Shown: positions 17,731 through 26,762, counted from the first letter of the stretch. The stretch is DNA of 39,289 nt from Thermohalobaculum sp050043005 (GCA_050043005.1 JBHJIZ010000009.1:1-39289); one strand, 5' to 3'. The notes: generated from the sequence alone by a model not told the origin. Program-made: numbers and translations.

Positions 17731-18162
17731 TCAGGCAGCGCTCTCGTGCCGGCCCCGGCGTGAGAACTGGCGGACAATCTGAAAGCACAGATATCCAGCC
17801 GGACCGAACAAGAAGGTGACCGGCAGGAAGGGCAAAACCAATAGGAAGTGGATACGCTCTTCTCGCGCGGTCCGGCAGATCCACCCACCGACGAACAGAT
17901 CGCACGCCAGGAAATGGATCCATCCGGCCATCAGCGCCTGCGGGTGCGAAAAAAGCTCAGTGACCTCGGCAAAACTCATGAAGCCGCCGGACCCGGCCGG
18001 GAAGAAGGCGATCAGGCCGAGATAGACAAAAGACATCAGCGCCGGGATTGCTTCTCCGGCAAGGCGTATGGACCAGGCAGGAAGTGCTGGATAGACGACA
18101 AGGATCGCCCATCCGGCCATAGTCACCAGCCCTGACAGCGAGAACACGAGCTCATGGTCCAT
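17731..18162 (-). CDS. ABA4-like membrane protein (DUF4281)
   Basis: A 143-residue integral membrane protein with four predicted helices. The segment GWIHFLACDLFVGGWI (about residues 79-94) and the later FLFGPAGYLCF match the ABA4-like family. The plant member is required for neoxanthin formation; bacterial members have no proven role. The His and Asp inside the second-half helix are the conserved polar residues. ATG 18162 has ggag upstream. It is divergent from a MarR regulator, and a perfect 14-base palindrome lies between the two starts, so it is probably a target of that regulator (inference). Confidence 0.85.
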   Translation of the reverse strand: MDHELVFSLSGLVTMAGWAILVVYPALPAWSIRLAGEAIPALMSFVYLGLIAFFPAGSGGFMSFAEVTELFSHPQALMAGWIHFLACDLFVGGWICRTAREERIHFLLVLPFLPVTFLFGPAGYLCFQIVRQFSRRGRHESAA

Positions 18163-18208
18163 GTCGCACTCCGTTGAATCAATTCGCTTACCGATCTATT
18201 GCATAATA

Positions 18209-18222
18209 CTTGCATATGCAAG
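18209..18222. promoter_or_regulatory. Palindromic operator between the ABA4-like and marR genes
   Basis: cttgcatatgcaag is a perfect 14-base palindrome in the 64-base divergent intergenic region. It ends only 4 bases before the marR start at 18227. A half-site-like ttgcata repeats at 18199. The arrangement of a MarR regulator, a palindrome of this size and a divergent gene is typical of MarR autoregulation. For the ABA4-like gene a -10-like tattat (minus strand, 18203-18208) abuts the palindrome. Confidence 0.65.
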
Positions 18223-18226
18223 CAAT

Positions 18227-18691
18227 ATGAACGATAACGAGGCCATGAAACACATTCAAACAATCAACGCCCTCCGTTTGCTCCAGTCCGCGGACGAGTT
18301 CCGCGCGCGGTTGTCCGGCGAGTTTTCGTCCATCCATGGCCTGTCAGTGAACGAGTTCTTCCTGCTGCTCCACTTGGAACACGCGCAAGGAAATCAGCTG
18401 TCCCGCGTTGAACTGGCCAGACGAATGCATGTCAGCGCGTCGACCGTGACACGCATGGTCGCGCCGATGGAGAAGACCGGCATGCTCAGCCGCGAGGTTG
18501 GCGCGCGCGATGCCAGGTTGGCGTACGTCGTTCTTGGAGACGCTGGACGAACCCGGCTGCTCGACGCGAAGAAGACCTTTGCGAAACGGGCCGAATATCT
18601 GTTTCAGGACCGCTGGACTGACAAGGAGTTGGCGCAGTTGTCCGAACTGTTGTTTCGGATGGTGGCCGGAACGCCGGCCAACCTCACTTAA
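18227..18691 (+). CDS. MarR family transcriptional regulator
   Basis: A 154-residue winged-helix regulator, DNA-binding as a dimer. The helix-turn-helix is at about 57-80 (LSRVELARRMHVSASTVTRM). The wing follows with the GARDARLAYVVL segment (about 92-103), which fits the D-x-R signature of MarR wings. ATG 18227 is chosen because it follows the palindrome; the open frame extends 22 codons upstream across the divergent promoter. There is no strong ribosome site, and ATG 18245 is an alternative. Ligand and regulon are unknown; autoregulation and control of the divergent ABA4-like gene are likely. Confidence 0.88.
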   Translation: MNDNEAMKHIQTINALRLLQSADEFRARLSGEFSSIHGLSVNEFFLLLHLEHAQGNQLSRVELARRMHVSASTVTRMVAPMEKTGMLSREVGARDARLAYVVLGDAGRTRLLDAKKTFAKRAEYLFQDRWTDKELAQLSELLFRMVAGTPANLT

Positions 18692-19467
18692 ACGACTGCG
18701 CGTGCAGGTTCGGCGCTCAAGCCGGACCTGTGTAGTTCCATGGCGCCCTTGAACGCTTCCCACAACGGGGCATTTACAGGCTGTGCTGCCGGGTCGTGTT
18801 CGGCATGCCATTGCACACCGAGCGCGAAGCCGGGTGCGTCGCGGATCACCAGCGCCTCTGGCGTGCCGTCCTCGGCCCGCCCTTCGATGATGACCCGATC
18901 GCCGACATCGACGATCCCCTGCCCGTGCAGCGTGTTCACTTCGATACGCGTGGCTCGGTAAATCGCGGCGAACACGCCACCATCAATCAAGTCCACCGAA
19001 TGGCGAACATCGTACCGGTCTTCGCGTGGGACATCTTGCAGCATCCGGTGGTTCATCCGGCCTGGCAGGTCGCGGATCTCGGGATGCAGGGTTGCGCCGT
19101 AAGCAACCGCCATCTCCTGAAAGCCCCGGCAAATACCGAACAAAGGCTTGGCCGCGTCCACACACGCCCGGACCAGATCCAATGCCAGTCGGTCACGCGG
19201 CCGGTCAAACGGTCCGTGCGCCTCGGTCTCCGCGTGGCCGTATTCCTCGGGATGCACATTCGCGCGCCCACCCGTCAGCACGATCCCGTCCAGAATCTCA
19301 AGCAGATGGCCGATGTCCTGCGTCTCCGGCAATGACGGGATGATCAGCGGGACAGCCCCAGTCATCCGGGCCGCCGTGATCGCATAGGTGTCCGCCATCC
19401 GCTGCGACGGCGCACCGCCCTTGCTGACTTCGGCCAGCCCGAGAATACCAATGGTCTTGCGTGCCAT
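18688..19467 (-). CDS. Gamma-glutamyl-gamma-aminobutyrate hydrolase family protein (class I GATase-like)
   Basis: A 259-residue class I glutamine amidotransferase-like hydrolase of the PuuD type. The nucleophile is Cys113 in FGICRGFQE, and the His and Glu of the triad lie in GVQWHAEHD (about residues 219-227). VLTGGRANVHPEEYG precedes them. PuuD itself splits gamma-glutamyl-GABA in putrescine breakdown, but no other putrescine genes are nearby, so the substrate is open. ATG 19467 is chosen since the protein then starts MARKTIGILG, typical of the fold; the 99 upstream codons overlap the divergent gene. Its stop overlaps the marR stop region by 4 bases. It is divergent from the SCP2-like gene with only 45 bases between starts. 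Confidence 0.85.
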   Translation of the reverse strand: MARKTIGILGLAEVSKGGAPSQRMADTYAITAARMTGAVPLIIPSLPETQDIGHLLEILDGIVLTGGRANVHPEEYGHAETEAHGPFDRPRDRLALDLVRACVDAAKPLFGICRGFQEMAVAYGATLHPEIRDLPGRMNHRMLQDVPREDRYDVRHSVDLIDGGVFAAIYRATRIEVNTLHGQGIVDVGDRVIIEGRAEDGTPEALVIRDAPGFALGVQWHAEHDPAAQPVNAPLWEAFKGAMELHRSGLSAEPARAVV

Positions 19468-19512
19468 ATCGGCATAGTGGAGGGTGCGCGCGGCAAGAAC
19501 AAGAGGAGCCGG

Positions 19513-19872
19513 ATGATCGACGCATTGCCGGAACTGGTCAACGCGAACGCGAGCCTTGTGCGCCGGGGGCGGTGGGCCTCGTTCACAATGCTGTTGGGGA
19601 TCGGCGAGACCAACTGGCTGGTGGCGATCGATCAGGGCCGCATCACCGATTGTCACCCAGAAGATCTTCGTGTTTCGACCTGCGACTTTGCGATCCTCGG
19701 CACGGAAGACGCCTGGCAGAAGTTCTGGCAAGCGATGCCACCTCCAATGCACCATGACCTCCACGCACTGATCCGCGCGGGCAAGATCCGGCTCGAGGGC
19801 GATATCGACCTGCTGCTCGGCAACATGTTGTATGTGAAGATCCTGCTGGAGCAGTTGCGGGGGCGGAGCTGA
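19513..19872 (+). CDS. Small SCP2-like (sterol carrier domain) protein
   Basis: A 119-residue soluble protein. The pattern of GRITDCHPEDLRVSTCDFAI, then AWQKFWQAMPP, and finally a segment ending GKIRLEGDIDLLLGN resembles the SCP2 lipid-binding fold (strand-rich front, conserved G-x-(I/V)-x-(V/L)-x-G-D near the end). This is pattern recognition, not a search. ATG 19513 has agaggag at 19502-19508. The stop overlaps the start of the alpha/beta hydrolase (tgatg), so the two are translationally coupled. It could deliver or shield a hydrophobic substrate for the next enzyme (inference). Confidence 0.65.
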   Translation: MIDALPELVNANASLVRRGRWASFTMLLGIGETNWLVAIDQGRITDCHPEDLRVSTCDFAILGTEDAWQKFWQAMPPPMHHDLHALIRAGKIRLEGDIDLLLGNMLYVKILLEQLRGRS

Positions 19873-20717
19873 TGGCCCAGATCGAACCCATCACGGGGCG
19901 CTATCTCCGGCTCGAGATCCATGGCAGACCCCACCGCCTGTACTTCGAGGAAGCCGGTCAGGGCATCCCGTTGCTGTGCCTGCACACCGCAGGGTCGGAC
20001 GGGCGTCAATACCGTGCACTTTTGAACGATGCCAAGATCACGGCGAACTTCCGTGTGATTGCATTCGATATGCCCTGGCATGGCAAGTCTTCGCCTCCCG
20101 AAGGTTTTCAGGACGAGGAATACCAGCTGACGACCGACCGCTATGTCGAAATGATCCTGGCGGTCTCGGACGCCTTGGACCTGGACCGGCCCGTTCCAAT
20201 CGGCTGCTCGATCGGTGGGCGCGTCGTGCTGGAGCTTGCCAAACGGCACCCGGACAGATTTCGCTGCGTGATCGGGCTGCAATCCTCGGCCTTCGTGCAG
20301 CGCTACTTCCCGCTCGACGGGCTGCACAAACCGAACGTTCACGGCGGAGAGTTCTGTGCCGCCTATTGCTGGGGCCTTGTCGGCCCGGGCGCACCGGTCG
20401 CGCATCGCTGGGAGACGCTCTGGCACTACATGCAGGGCGGGCCGGGGGTGTTCAAAGGCGACCTGCACTTCTATTCGCTCGACGGAGATGTCTCGGAAGG
20501 TCTGCGCGAGATCGACACTGCCGCGTGCCCGGTCTTCATGCTGACCGGAGAGTACGATCATTCCTGCACGCCGCAAGCCAGCCGCGACACGGCGGCGATG
20601 ATCGAGGGTGCCGAGCTGACCATCATGGATGGGCTCGGGCACTTCCCGATGTCCGAGGATCCGGAGCGGTTCCGAGACTACCTGCTGCCGGTTCTGGACA
20701 AGGTCCGCGCACTATGA
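19872..20717 (+). CDS. Alpha/beta hydrolase
   Basis: A 281-residue alpha/beta-fold hydrolase. The nucleophile elbow is GCSIGG with Ser113, the acid is Asp229 in GEYDH, and the base is His257 in GLGHFP. The oxyanion region is HTAGSDGRQYR (about 38-48). There is no signal peptide, so it is cytoplasmic. The overall look is that of esterases or C-C bond hydrolases acting on small acids; the substrate cannot be read. It is coupled to the SCP2-like gene by an overlapping tgatg and is followed after 7 bases by the epimerase, so the three form one operon. Confidence 0.88.
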   Translation: MAQIEPITGRYLRLEIHGRPHRLYFEEAGQGIPLLCLHTAGSDGRQYRALLNDAKITANFRVIAFDMPWHGKSSPPEGFQDEEYQLTTDRYVEMILAVSDALDLDRPVPIGCSIGGRVVLELAKRHPDRFRCVIGLQSSAFVQRYFPLDGLHKPNVHGGEFCAAYCWGLVGPGAPVAHRWETLWHYMQGGPGVFKGDLHFYSLDGDVSEGLREIDTAACPVFMLTGEYDHSCTPQASRDTAAMIEGAELTIMDGLGHFPMSEDPERFRDYLLPVLDKVRAL

Positions 20718-20724
20718 GCCAGCC

Positions 20725-21741
20725 ATGAAGGTCTTCATCACCGGGACCGCCGGGGTCATCGGCTATCACCTCGCCGAATTGCTGCTGAACGACGGCGCGC
20801 AGGTGCACGGCTATGACGGGTTTACCGCATTCGGAGATATGACGCTGAAGCGGCGGCGCCATGAACGCCTGCTGCAAACGCCGGGATACACCTCGACCGA
20901 AGCGATGTTGGAGGAACCGGGCCGCCTGCTCGCGGAAGTCGAGGCGTTCGCCCCGGACATCATCGTGCATCTCGCGGCACAAGCTGGCGTGCGCTACTCG
21001 CTGGAGAACCCGCGCGCCTATCTGGACGCCAACGTTATCGGCACTTTCAACGTGCTCGAGGCCGCGAAAGCTGCGGATGTCCGTCACCTGCTGATCGCCT
21101 CGACCTCGTCGGCCTACGGGGCCAATACCGAGATGCCGTTTCGCGAAACCTACAAGGCAGACCACCAGATATCGATCTACGCCGCCACCAAGAAGGCGGG
21201 CGAATCGATGTCACATGCCTGGGCGCACTTGAACGGCATCCCGACGACCCTGTTCCGGTTCTTCACGGTCTATGGGCCGTGGGGCCGGACCGACATGGCG
21301 CCGCTGAAATTCACGAAATCGATCCACGAAGGCCGTGTAATCGACATCTACAATCACGGCGACATGTACCGCGACTTCACCTTCGTAACCGACCTGGTCC
21401 GCGGTATCCGGTTGTTGATGGACGCACCGCCCGAGCGCCCGGCAACGCCCGAAGACATCGCCGAGGGCGACTCGCTCTCGCCCGTGGCGCCGTGGCGCAT
21501 CGTGAACATCGGCAATTCCGAGAAGGTCCGCCTGCTCGACTTCATCCAAGCCATCGAGGACGCGCTCGGGATCGAGGCCAAGCGCAATTACATGGACATG
21601 CAGCCGGGCGATGTTCCCGCGACCTGGGCAGACTGTTCGCTGTTGCAGCGGCTCACAGATTACCGACCCGAAACGGATTACCAGACGGGGGTCGAGGCAC
21701 TGGTTGATTGGTATCTCGACTACGTGCGGCTCAACGCCTAG
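20725..21741 (+). CDS. NAD-dependent epimerase/dehydratase, UDP-glucuronate 4-epimerase-like
   Basis: An extended short-chain dehydrogenase of 338 residues. The NAD-binding GTAGVIG is at 7-13 and the catalytic Tyr152/Lys156 in YAATK. HLAAQAGVRYS at about 82-92 and the TVYGPWGRTDMA segment are characteristic of nucleotide-sugar 4-epimerases acting on UDP-glucuronate. No other polysaccharide genes are in the window, which makes its presence in an operon with hydrolases odd. The start ATG 20725 is 7 bases after the hydrolase stop. Its stop overlaps the stop of the convergent MalY/PatB gene by 3 bases. Confidence 0.88.
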   Translation: MKVFITGTAGVIGYHLAELLLNDGAQVHGYDGFTAFGDMTLKRRRHERLLQTPGYTSTEAMLEEPGRLLAEVEAFAPDIIVHLAAQAGVRYSLENPRAYLDANVIGTFNVLEAAKAADVRHLLIASTSSAYGANTEMPFRETYKADHQISIYAATKKAGESMSHAWAHLNGIPTTLFRFFTVYGPWGRTDMAPLKFTKSIHEGRVIDIYNHGDMYRDFTFVTDLVRGIRLLMDAPPERPATPEDIAEGDSLSPVAPWRIVNIGNSEKVRLLDFIQAIEDALGIEAKRNYMDMQPGDVPATWADCSLLQRLTDYRPETDYQTGVEALVDWYLDYVRLNA

Positions 21742-22910
21742 CCGAACACCTCTGCCAGCCTGCCGATCGCTTCGTCCAGCGTCGCGCGCGGGCACGCGAA
21801 ATTGAACCGCAGCCAGCCATCACCACCCTGCCCGAACGTGCCGCCCTTGTTCACTGCGATGCGTGCCTGATGCTCGACCATCTCGGTGACCTCGGCCATG
21901 TCCTTGCCAAGCCCCGAGAAGTCCAGCCACGCCAGATATGTCGCCTCCAGCGGCATCGAGCGCACACCCGGCATGTGCTCGGCAACGGCCTTGTCGAGAT
22001 GATCCCGGTTCGCCTGAAGATAGGGCACCAGCGCATCCAGCCACTCTGCCCCGTCGCGATACGCCGCCTCGGCAGCCACCATGCCGAACCGATTTGACGC
22101 CCCGGATCCGCAAGCGGCCTTGGCATCCGCGAACTTCTTGCGCATCTCGGGGTTCGAGATCAGGACGACGCCCGTCAGAGAGCCTGCGATGTTGAATGTC
22201 TTGGTCGGCGCAGCCAGCGTCACCAGACGATCCGCGATATGTGGCGCCGCTTTGTAAGTGACGATGTGTTTGGCGCTTGAGTAGACCAGATCATGATGGA
22301 TTTCGTCCGACAGAAAGATCAGATCGCGCTCAGCACAGAAATTCGCCAGCGCTGTGATCTCGTCGGCGGTCCAAACCCGTCCGCCGGGATTGTGTGGCGA
22401 ACAGAACAGCACCATGCGGGCATTGTCCGGTAGATCCGCCGCCAACTGGTCGAGATCCATCTCGTACCGGCCCTGCACCTGCTTGAGCTCGGACTCGATC
22501 AGCGTGCGCCCCGCTGCCCGCACCGTGTTGCCGAACATGTGGTAGACTGGCGAGAAAACGACCACGCCTTCTCCCGGCTCGGTAAAAGCCTGGATCGAGA
22601 AACCGATCCCTGCGACCAGACCGTGCACCCAGCTCATCCAGTCGGGGTCAGGCTCCCATCCATGGCGCGTCGCCATCCAGCCTGCCACGGCAGCGCGCAT
22701 CGTCGAGTCGTCGCCGTAGTAGCCATGGACGCCATGCTCGACCAACCCGCGGATCGCCTCGTTCACCGACGGCGGCGCCGCGAAATCCATATCTGCCACC
22801 CACATCGGGATCTGGTCTTCGGCCGACAGCCCGAGCCGACCGCCCATACCATCCCACTTGACCGAATGCGTGCCGCGCCGATCGATTACGGTGTCGAAGT
22901 CGAATGCCAT
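21738..22910 (-). CDS. MalY/PatB family PLP-dependent aminotransferase (probable C-S lyase)
   Basis: A fold-type I PLP enzyme of 390 residues. It starts with FDFDTVIDRRGTHSVKWD, the signature N-terminus of MalY/PatB cystathionine beta-lyases. MWVADMDF, then SPHNPGGRVW (171-180), SDEIHHDL (201-208) and the Schiff-base Lys237 in APTKTFN follow. Probable reaction: cleavage of cystathionine or other cysteine-S-conjugates to pyruvate, ammonia and a thiol. It converges with the epimerase, the two stop codons overlapping. Confidence 0.9.
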   Translation of the reverse strand: MAFDFDTVIDRRGTHSVKWDGMGGRLGLSAEDQIPMWVADMDFAAPPSVNEAIRGLVEHGVHGYYGDDSTMRAAVAGWMATRHGWEPDPDWMSWVHGLVAGIGFSIQAFTEPGEGVVVFSPVYHMFGNTVRAAGRTLIESELKQVQGRYEMDLDQLAADLPDNARMVLFCSPHNPGGRVWTADEITALANFCAERDLIFLSDEIHHDLVYSSAKHIVTYKAAPHIADRLVTLAAPTKTFNIAGSLTGVVLISNPEMRKKFADAKAACGSGASNRFGMVAAEAAYRDGAEWLDALVPYLQANRDHLDKAVAEHMPGVRSMPLEATYLAWLDFSGLGKDMAEVTEMVEHQARIAVNKGGTFGQGGDGWLRFNFACPRATLDEAIGRLAEVFG

Positions 22911-23049
22911 AGAGGGCTCCAGGTTACTGGCCGGTGCGCCGGGCGCTCAGCGGCTCGTTGGGTGAAGATACAGGCAGCGTCCCGGGACAGAGACGGGTGT
23001 GCCCGTGGTGAACAACTGCTGTTTGCGGTAAAAGAGTCCGGTGCGGCGG

Positions 23050-24477
23050 TCAACTGTCCGTGGTCGCGAGATCATGTTCCTCGCCATCGGTCGTGGCAAC
23101 ACGGACACCGCCGCGCGATGTCGTGACAACACCCAGCATCTTCAGCTTGCGATGCAGGGCAGAGCGCTCCATCCAGACGAAGCTCGCCGTCTTCGAGATA
23201 TTGCCCGAGAACCGGTTGATTTGCGCGATCAGGTATTCGCGTTCGAACAACTCTCGCGCTTCCCGCAACGGCAGCGAGGCGACCATGGCCATCACGGCGC
23301 CCAGCCCGTGATCGCCCTGATCCGGAACCGGCCCGCCCGGAATTTCATCGGCGTCAATCTCGGGCGCATCACCTCCCAGGATCAGCACCTGTTCAATCAG
23401 GTTCCGCAATTGTCGTACGTTCCCCGGCCAGTCCCGTGTCTGCAGCGCAGCGATACATCCGTCGGTCAGATTGCGGCGCGCAAGCCCTTGATCCCGCGCG
23501 AAAAGATCAAGGAAGTGTTCCGCAATCTCGGGGATGTCCTCACGCCGTCGGTCCAGCGGCGGCACATCGATGGGAACGACATTCAGACGGTGGAAAAGAT
23601 CCTCGCGGAACGAGCCGTCCCGGATCAACCGGTCGAGATTGCGGTTGGTCGCCGAGATCACCCTGACGTCGACACGCACGGTCGACGCCCCGCCCAGGCG
23701 CTGGAACGCCTGATCCACCTGCACTCGCAGAATCTTCGACTGCGTGCCCAGCGGCATATCGCCAACCTCGTCGATGAACAGCGTGCCACTATCGGCCTGT
23801 TCGAACACCCCGGCCTGGACCAGAGCGCCGTTCGCCTCGCGTCCGAACAGAACCTCTTCCATGCGATCGGATGCGATCGAGGCTGCATTGACCACGACGA
23901 ACGGCGCATCGGCCCGGTCGGAATGGGCGTGAATGTAGCGGGCAGAAACCTCCTTGCCCGATCCGGGGCCACCGCTGAGCATCACCCGGCTGCCACCGCG
24001 GGCCACCCGGTCAAGCTTCGTTCGCAGGGTCGAGATGGCGGGCGAGGATCCGACAATCTGCCAGGATCCGCTTTCGTGCGCGCGCAGCTCGGCATTCTCC
24101 CGGCGCAGCCGCGAGGCTTCGAGCGCCCGGTCAACGACGACCAGCAACTGGTCCATGTTGAACGGCTTTTCGATGAAGTCGTAAGCGCCCTGCTGCACCG
24201 CCGCGACCGCAATCTCGATATTGCCGTGGCCCGAGATAATCACGACCGGAATGCCCGGATTGTCCCGTTTGACGGATTTCAGGATTTCGATCCCGTCCAT
24301 CCGGCTCCCCTGCAACCAGATGTCGAGGATGATGAGATCCGGCGCCCTGGCTTCAATCGCCGCGAACGCGCTGTCCGCGTCATGCCCGGCACGCGCCGTA
24401 TGTCCCTCGTCCTCCAGCAGATCCGAGATCAACGTGCGAATGTCCGCCTCGTCGTCAACAATCAGAATGTCGGCCAT
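23050..24477 (-). CDS. ntrX: Nitrogen-response regulator NtrX
   Basis: Response regulator paired with NtrY, 475 residues. The receiver domain has DDE at 8-10 and phospho-acceptor Asp52 in ILDIWL, and Lys104 in EKPF. The AAA+ domain has Walker A GGPGSGKE at 169-176 and Walker B LFIDEVGDM. The GAFTGA loop needed to contact sigma-54 is absent; the matching place reads ANGALVQAG, as usual for NtrX of this group. A Fis-type helix-turn-helix near 438-455 contains ERSALHRKLKMLGV. ATG 24477 is 2 bases past the ntrY stop, so the pair is co-translated. NtrYX is linked to nitrogen metabolism, redox and envelope control in alphaproteobacteria. Confidence 0.93.
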   Translation of the reverse strand: MADILIVDDEADIRTLISDLLEDEGHTARAGHDADSAFAAIEARAPDLIILDIWLQGSRMDGIEILKSVKRDNPGIPVVIISGHGNIEIAVAAVQQGAYDFIEKPFNMDQLLVVVDRALEASRLRRENAELRAHESGSWQIVGSSPAISTLRTKLDRVARGGSRVMLSGGPGSGKEVSARYIHAHSDRADAPFVVVNAASIASDRMEEVLFGREANGALVQAGVFEQADSGTLFIDEVGDMPLGTQSKILRVQVDQAFQRLGGASTVRVDVRVISATNRNLDRLIRDGSFREDLFHRLNVVPIDVPPLDRRREDIPEIAEHFLDLFARDQGLARRNLTDGCIAALQTRDWPGNVRQLRNLIEQVLILGGDAPEIDADEIPGGPVPDQGDHGLGAVMAMVASLPLREARELFEREYLIAQINRFSGNISKTASFVWMERSALHRKLKMLGVVTTSRGGVRVATTDGEEHDLATTDS

Positions 24478-24479
24478 GC

Positions 24480-26762
24480 TCAGGCTGCCTCCCCCTCGGT
24501 CGCACCGATCTCCGGCGCTGGATGGCGCGCGCCCGCCGGCTTCGGCAGACGTATGGTGACGCGCGCTCCATCAAGATCCTCCTCACCCGCGCTCTCCGGC
24601 GCGTTTCCAAGGATCAGTTCTCCACCATGCTGTTCGACGATCTTTTTGACAATTGCGAGGCCGAGCCCGGTCCCCTTCGCCCGCGTCGTCACGTAAGGAT
24701 CGGTCAGGCGATCGCGATCCTCCTCGGGCAGACCGATCCCGGAATCCGTCACATGCAGCCGCCACGTCCGCGCGCCCGCTTCGATCGTGGCCGCAACAAT
24801 GCATGGTACGTCCGCGGCGCCCTCTTGTTCGATACGGCCATCGATGGCGTCCGCCGCGTTCTGCAAGAGGTTCACAAGCACCTGATTTATCAGACCGCGA
24901 TCCGCCTGGATCAACGCGCCATCCTCTGGCACGTCGAGACGATAGTCGATGTCGGTGCGCGCCTCGGATTGCAAGAGCACTGCATCGCGCAACAACTTGC
25001 ACAGATCCTGCTCGGTCAGCGTGGGCTCGGGCATGCGTGCGAATCTGGAAAACTCGTCGACCATGCGCCGGATGTCGCCGGTCTGCCGCGTGATCACATC
25101 GAGGTATGTCTCGAAGCCCTCGGCCTCTGCTCCGATGGTGCGCGAAAGCTTGCGCCGCATCCTGTCAGCCGACAACTGGATCGGCGTCAGGGGGTTCTTG
25201 ATTTCGTGCGCAATGCGCCGCGCGACATCGCCCCAGGCCGCCATTCGTTGAGCCGAGGCAAGAGCCGTCATGTCCTCGAAAGTCAGCACGAGGCCCTCGT
25301 CCAGATCGTCCGGCGATTTCGGTGCGATCCGGGCCAGAAACTCGCGATTCTCGCCTCGCACCATGTTGCGCACCTCGCCGCGCGCCACCGCGCTGGCAGC
25401 GGCAAGCGCCTCATCGCGCAGGAATGCGAAACCCGGTGCGAACCGGGACAACGGCTCGCCAAAGCAACTCGCAGGGTCGGTATCCAGCATCTCGGCCGCC
25501 GCATCATTGATCAGGTCGATCCGGCCCTTGTTGTCGAGCCCGATCACACCCGCCGTGACGCCGTCGAGCACGGCTTCGATGAACTGGCGGCGCCGCTCGG
25601 TTTCGTCCCGCGCGGCGAGAAGCGCGTTGCGCTGCCCTTTCAGTTGTCCCGTCATGCGGTTGAAGACCCGGCTGAGCGTGGCGATCTCGTCATCGCCGCG
25701 TTCTTCCTTCACCCGGATGTCGAGATCACCAGCGCCGACGAGTTCTGCCGCTCCGGCGAGGCGTCCGACGGGCTTCGCCAGGCGTTCGGCAAACCAGAGC
25801 CCAACGACGATCGCTGCCAGGATCACGAACAGTGCAAACCCGAGGTAGACCAGCGCATAATCCAGCAGCACGCTGCCGCGCTGACTCTCGAGCCGCTCGT
25901 AGAACTGCACCGTTCCCCGCGTCGAGTCGAGCAGTCGCAGCACATCGCCCTCGACGCTGCGGGAGATGTAAAGGAACGCATCAAAGAAGTTCGGCAGGAA
26001 GATCAAGGCGCGTATCTCGTCCCGTGCTGGATCCTCGATCACGACCAGTTCGCGCTGACGAGCCAGCGCCATCTGCTCGTCTGTCGGCGGATAAAAGTGG
26101 AAGAGATAGCTGAATTCGCCCCGCGCGATGATCTCTTTGTCAACATTGAAGACATAAGCCTTTGGAATATCGCGCAGAAACGACTGCTGCTTGACCAAGT
26201 CGTTCAACTGGCGTGGCGTCATTCCGCTGCGTGCGACCCGGTTCAGGTCACCCGCCATCCCATAGGCATCGCGTTGGATCTCGGCGCGGTGTTCACGCTG
26301 GTAGGCCTCGGCGGTCGAGAGCGAGTTGCGAACAACCGACCCGATGCGGTCAGAGAAAAGGTTTTCCAAGCCAATCCCAAGAGTCATCGCGGCGAAAACC
26401 GCGACCAGAATGGTCGGCATCAAAGCGACTGCAGCAAAGACCGCCGCCAGTCTCAGGTGAAGCCGCGTGCCAGCGGCCCGATCCCCGCGCCGCATCAACA
26501 GCGCACCGATCCGCCACGCGATCAGTGACGCGAGCGCGATAACGAAGCAAAGATCGACGATCAGCAGCGTCTGCAGGGTCGATGCGGAAACCAGTTCACG
26601 GGCGCCATCGCTCAATGCGTAAACCGTCGCCCCGGCGAGGAAAGGCCCAAGGACCACCAGCACAACCGCGCAACGTCTAAACAGCTTGCCGGACCGGTCG
26701 ATCGCCGGTCCCGGTGTCAGCGTGCCAGGCGCTGGCGCCGATGTTCTGATGCTATCCGCCAC
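24480..26762 (-). CDS. ntrY: Sensor histidine kinase NtrY
   Basis: Membrane sensor kinase of 760 residues. Membrane helices lie at about 31-50, 66-90, 104-128 and 302-324, with a periplasmic sensor region between the last two. A HAMP linker (about 325-380), a PAS domain (391-500), the HisKA with His519 in AHEIKNP, and a HATPase domain (N-box NLLQNAADA, G1 DSGIGLP, G2 GTGLGLAI) follow. All catalytic boxes are intact, in contrast to the neighbouring ntrB. The start is GTG 26762, with gaggg close upstream. It lies 58 bases downstream of ntrC and directly before ntrX. Confidence 0.93.
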   Translation of the reverse strand: MADSIRTSAPAPGTLTPGPAIDRSGKLFRRCAVVLVVLGPFLAGATVYALSDGARELVSASTLQTLLIVDLCFVIALASLIAWRIGALLMRRGDRAAGTRLHLRLAAVFAAVALMPTILVAVFAAMTLGIGLENLFSDRIGSVVRNSLSTAEAYQREHRAEIQRDAYGMAGDLNRVARSGMTPRQLNDLVKQQSFLRDIPKAYVFNVDKEIIARGEFSYLFHFYPPTDEQMALARQRELVVIEDPARDEIRALIFLPNFFDAFLYISRSVEGDVLRLLDSTRGTVQFYERLESQRGSVLLDYALVYLGFALFVILAAIVVGLWFAERLAKPVGRLAGAAELVGAGDLDIRVKEERGDDEIATLSRVFNRMTGQLKGQRNALLAARDETERRRQFIEAVLDGVTAGVIGLDNKGRIDLINDAAAEMLDTDPASCFGEPLSRFAPGFAFLRDEALAAASAVARGEVRNMVRGENREFLARIAPKSPDDLDEGLVLTFEDMTALASAQRMAAWGDVARRIAHEIKNPLTPIQLSADRMRRKLSRTIGAEAEGFETYLDVITRQTGDIRRMVDEFSRFARMPEPTLTEQDLCKLLRDAVLLQSEARTDIDYRLDVPEDGALIQADRGLINQVLVNLLQNAADAIDGRIEQEGAADVPCIVAATIEAGARTWRLHVTDSGIGLPEEDRDRLTDPYVTTRAKGTGLGLAIVKKIVEQHGGELILGNAPESAGEEDLDGARVTIRLPKPAGARHPAPEIGATEGEAA

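Noticed and set aside
23500..24000. Missing GAFTGA in NtrX as a sign of gene decay
   Set aside because: Loss of this loop is usual in NtrX of this group, so it is not a defect.
23041..24696. Plus-strand open frame of 551 codons opposite ntrX
   Set aside because: Mirror frame of ntrX with no motif or ribosome site.
24522..26528. Plus-strand open frame of 668 codons opposite ntrY
   Set aside because: Entirely antisense to an intact sensor kinase gene, rich in His and Arg as expected of mirror frames, with no domain.
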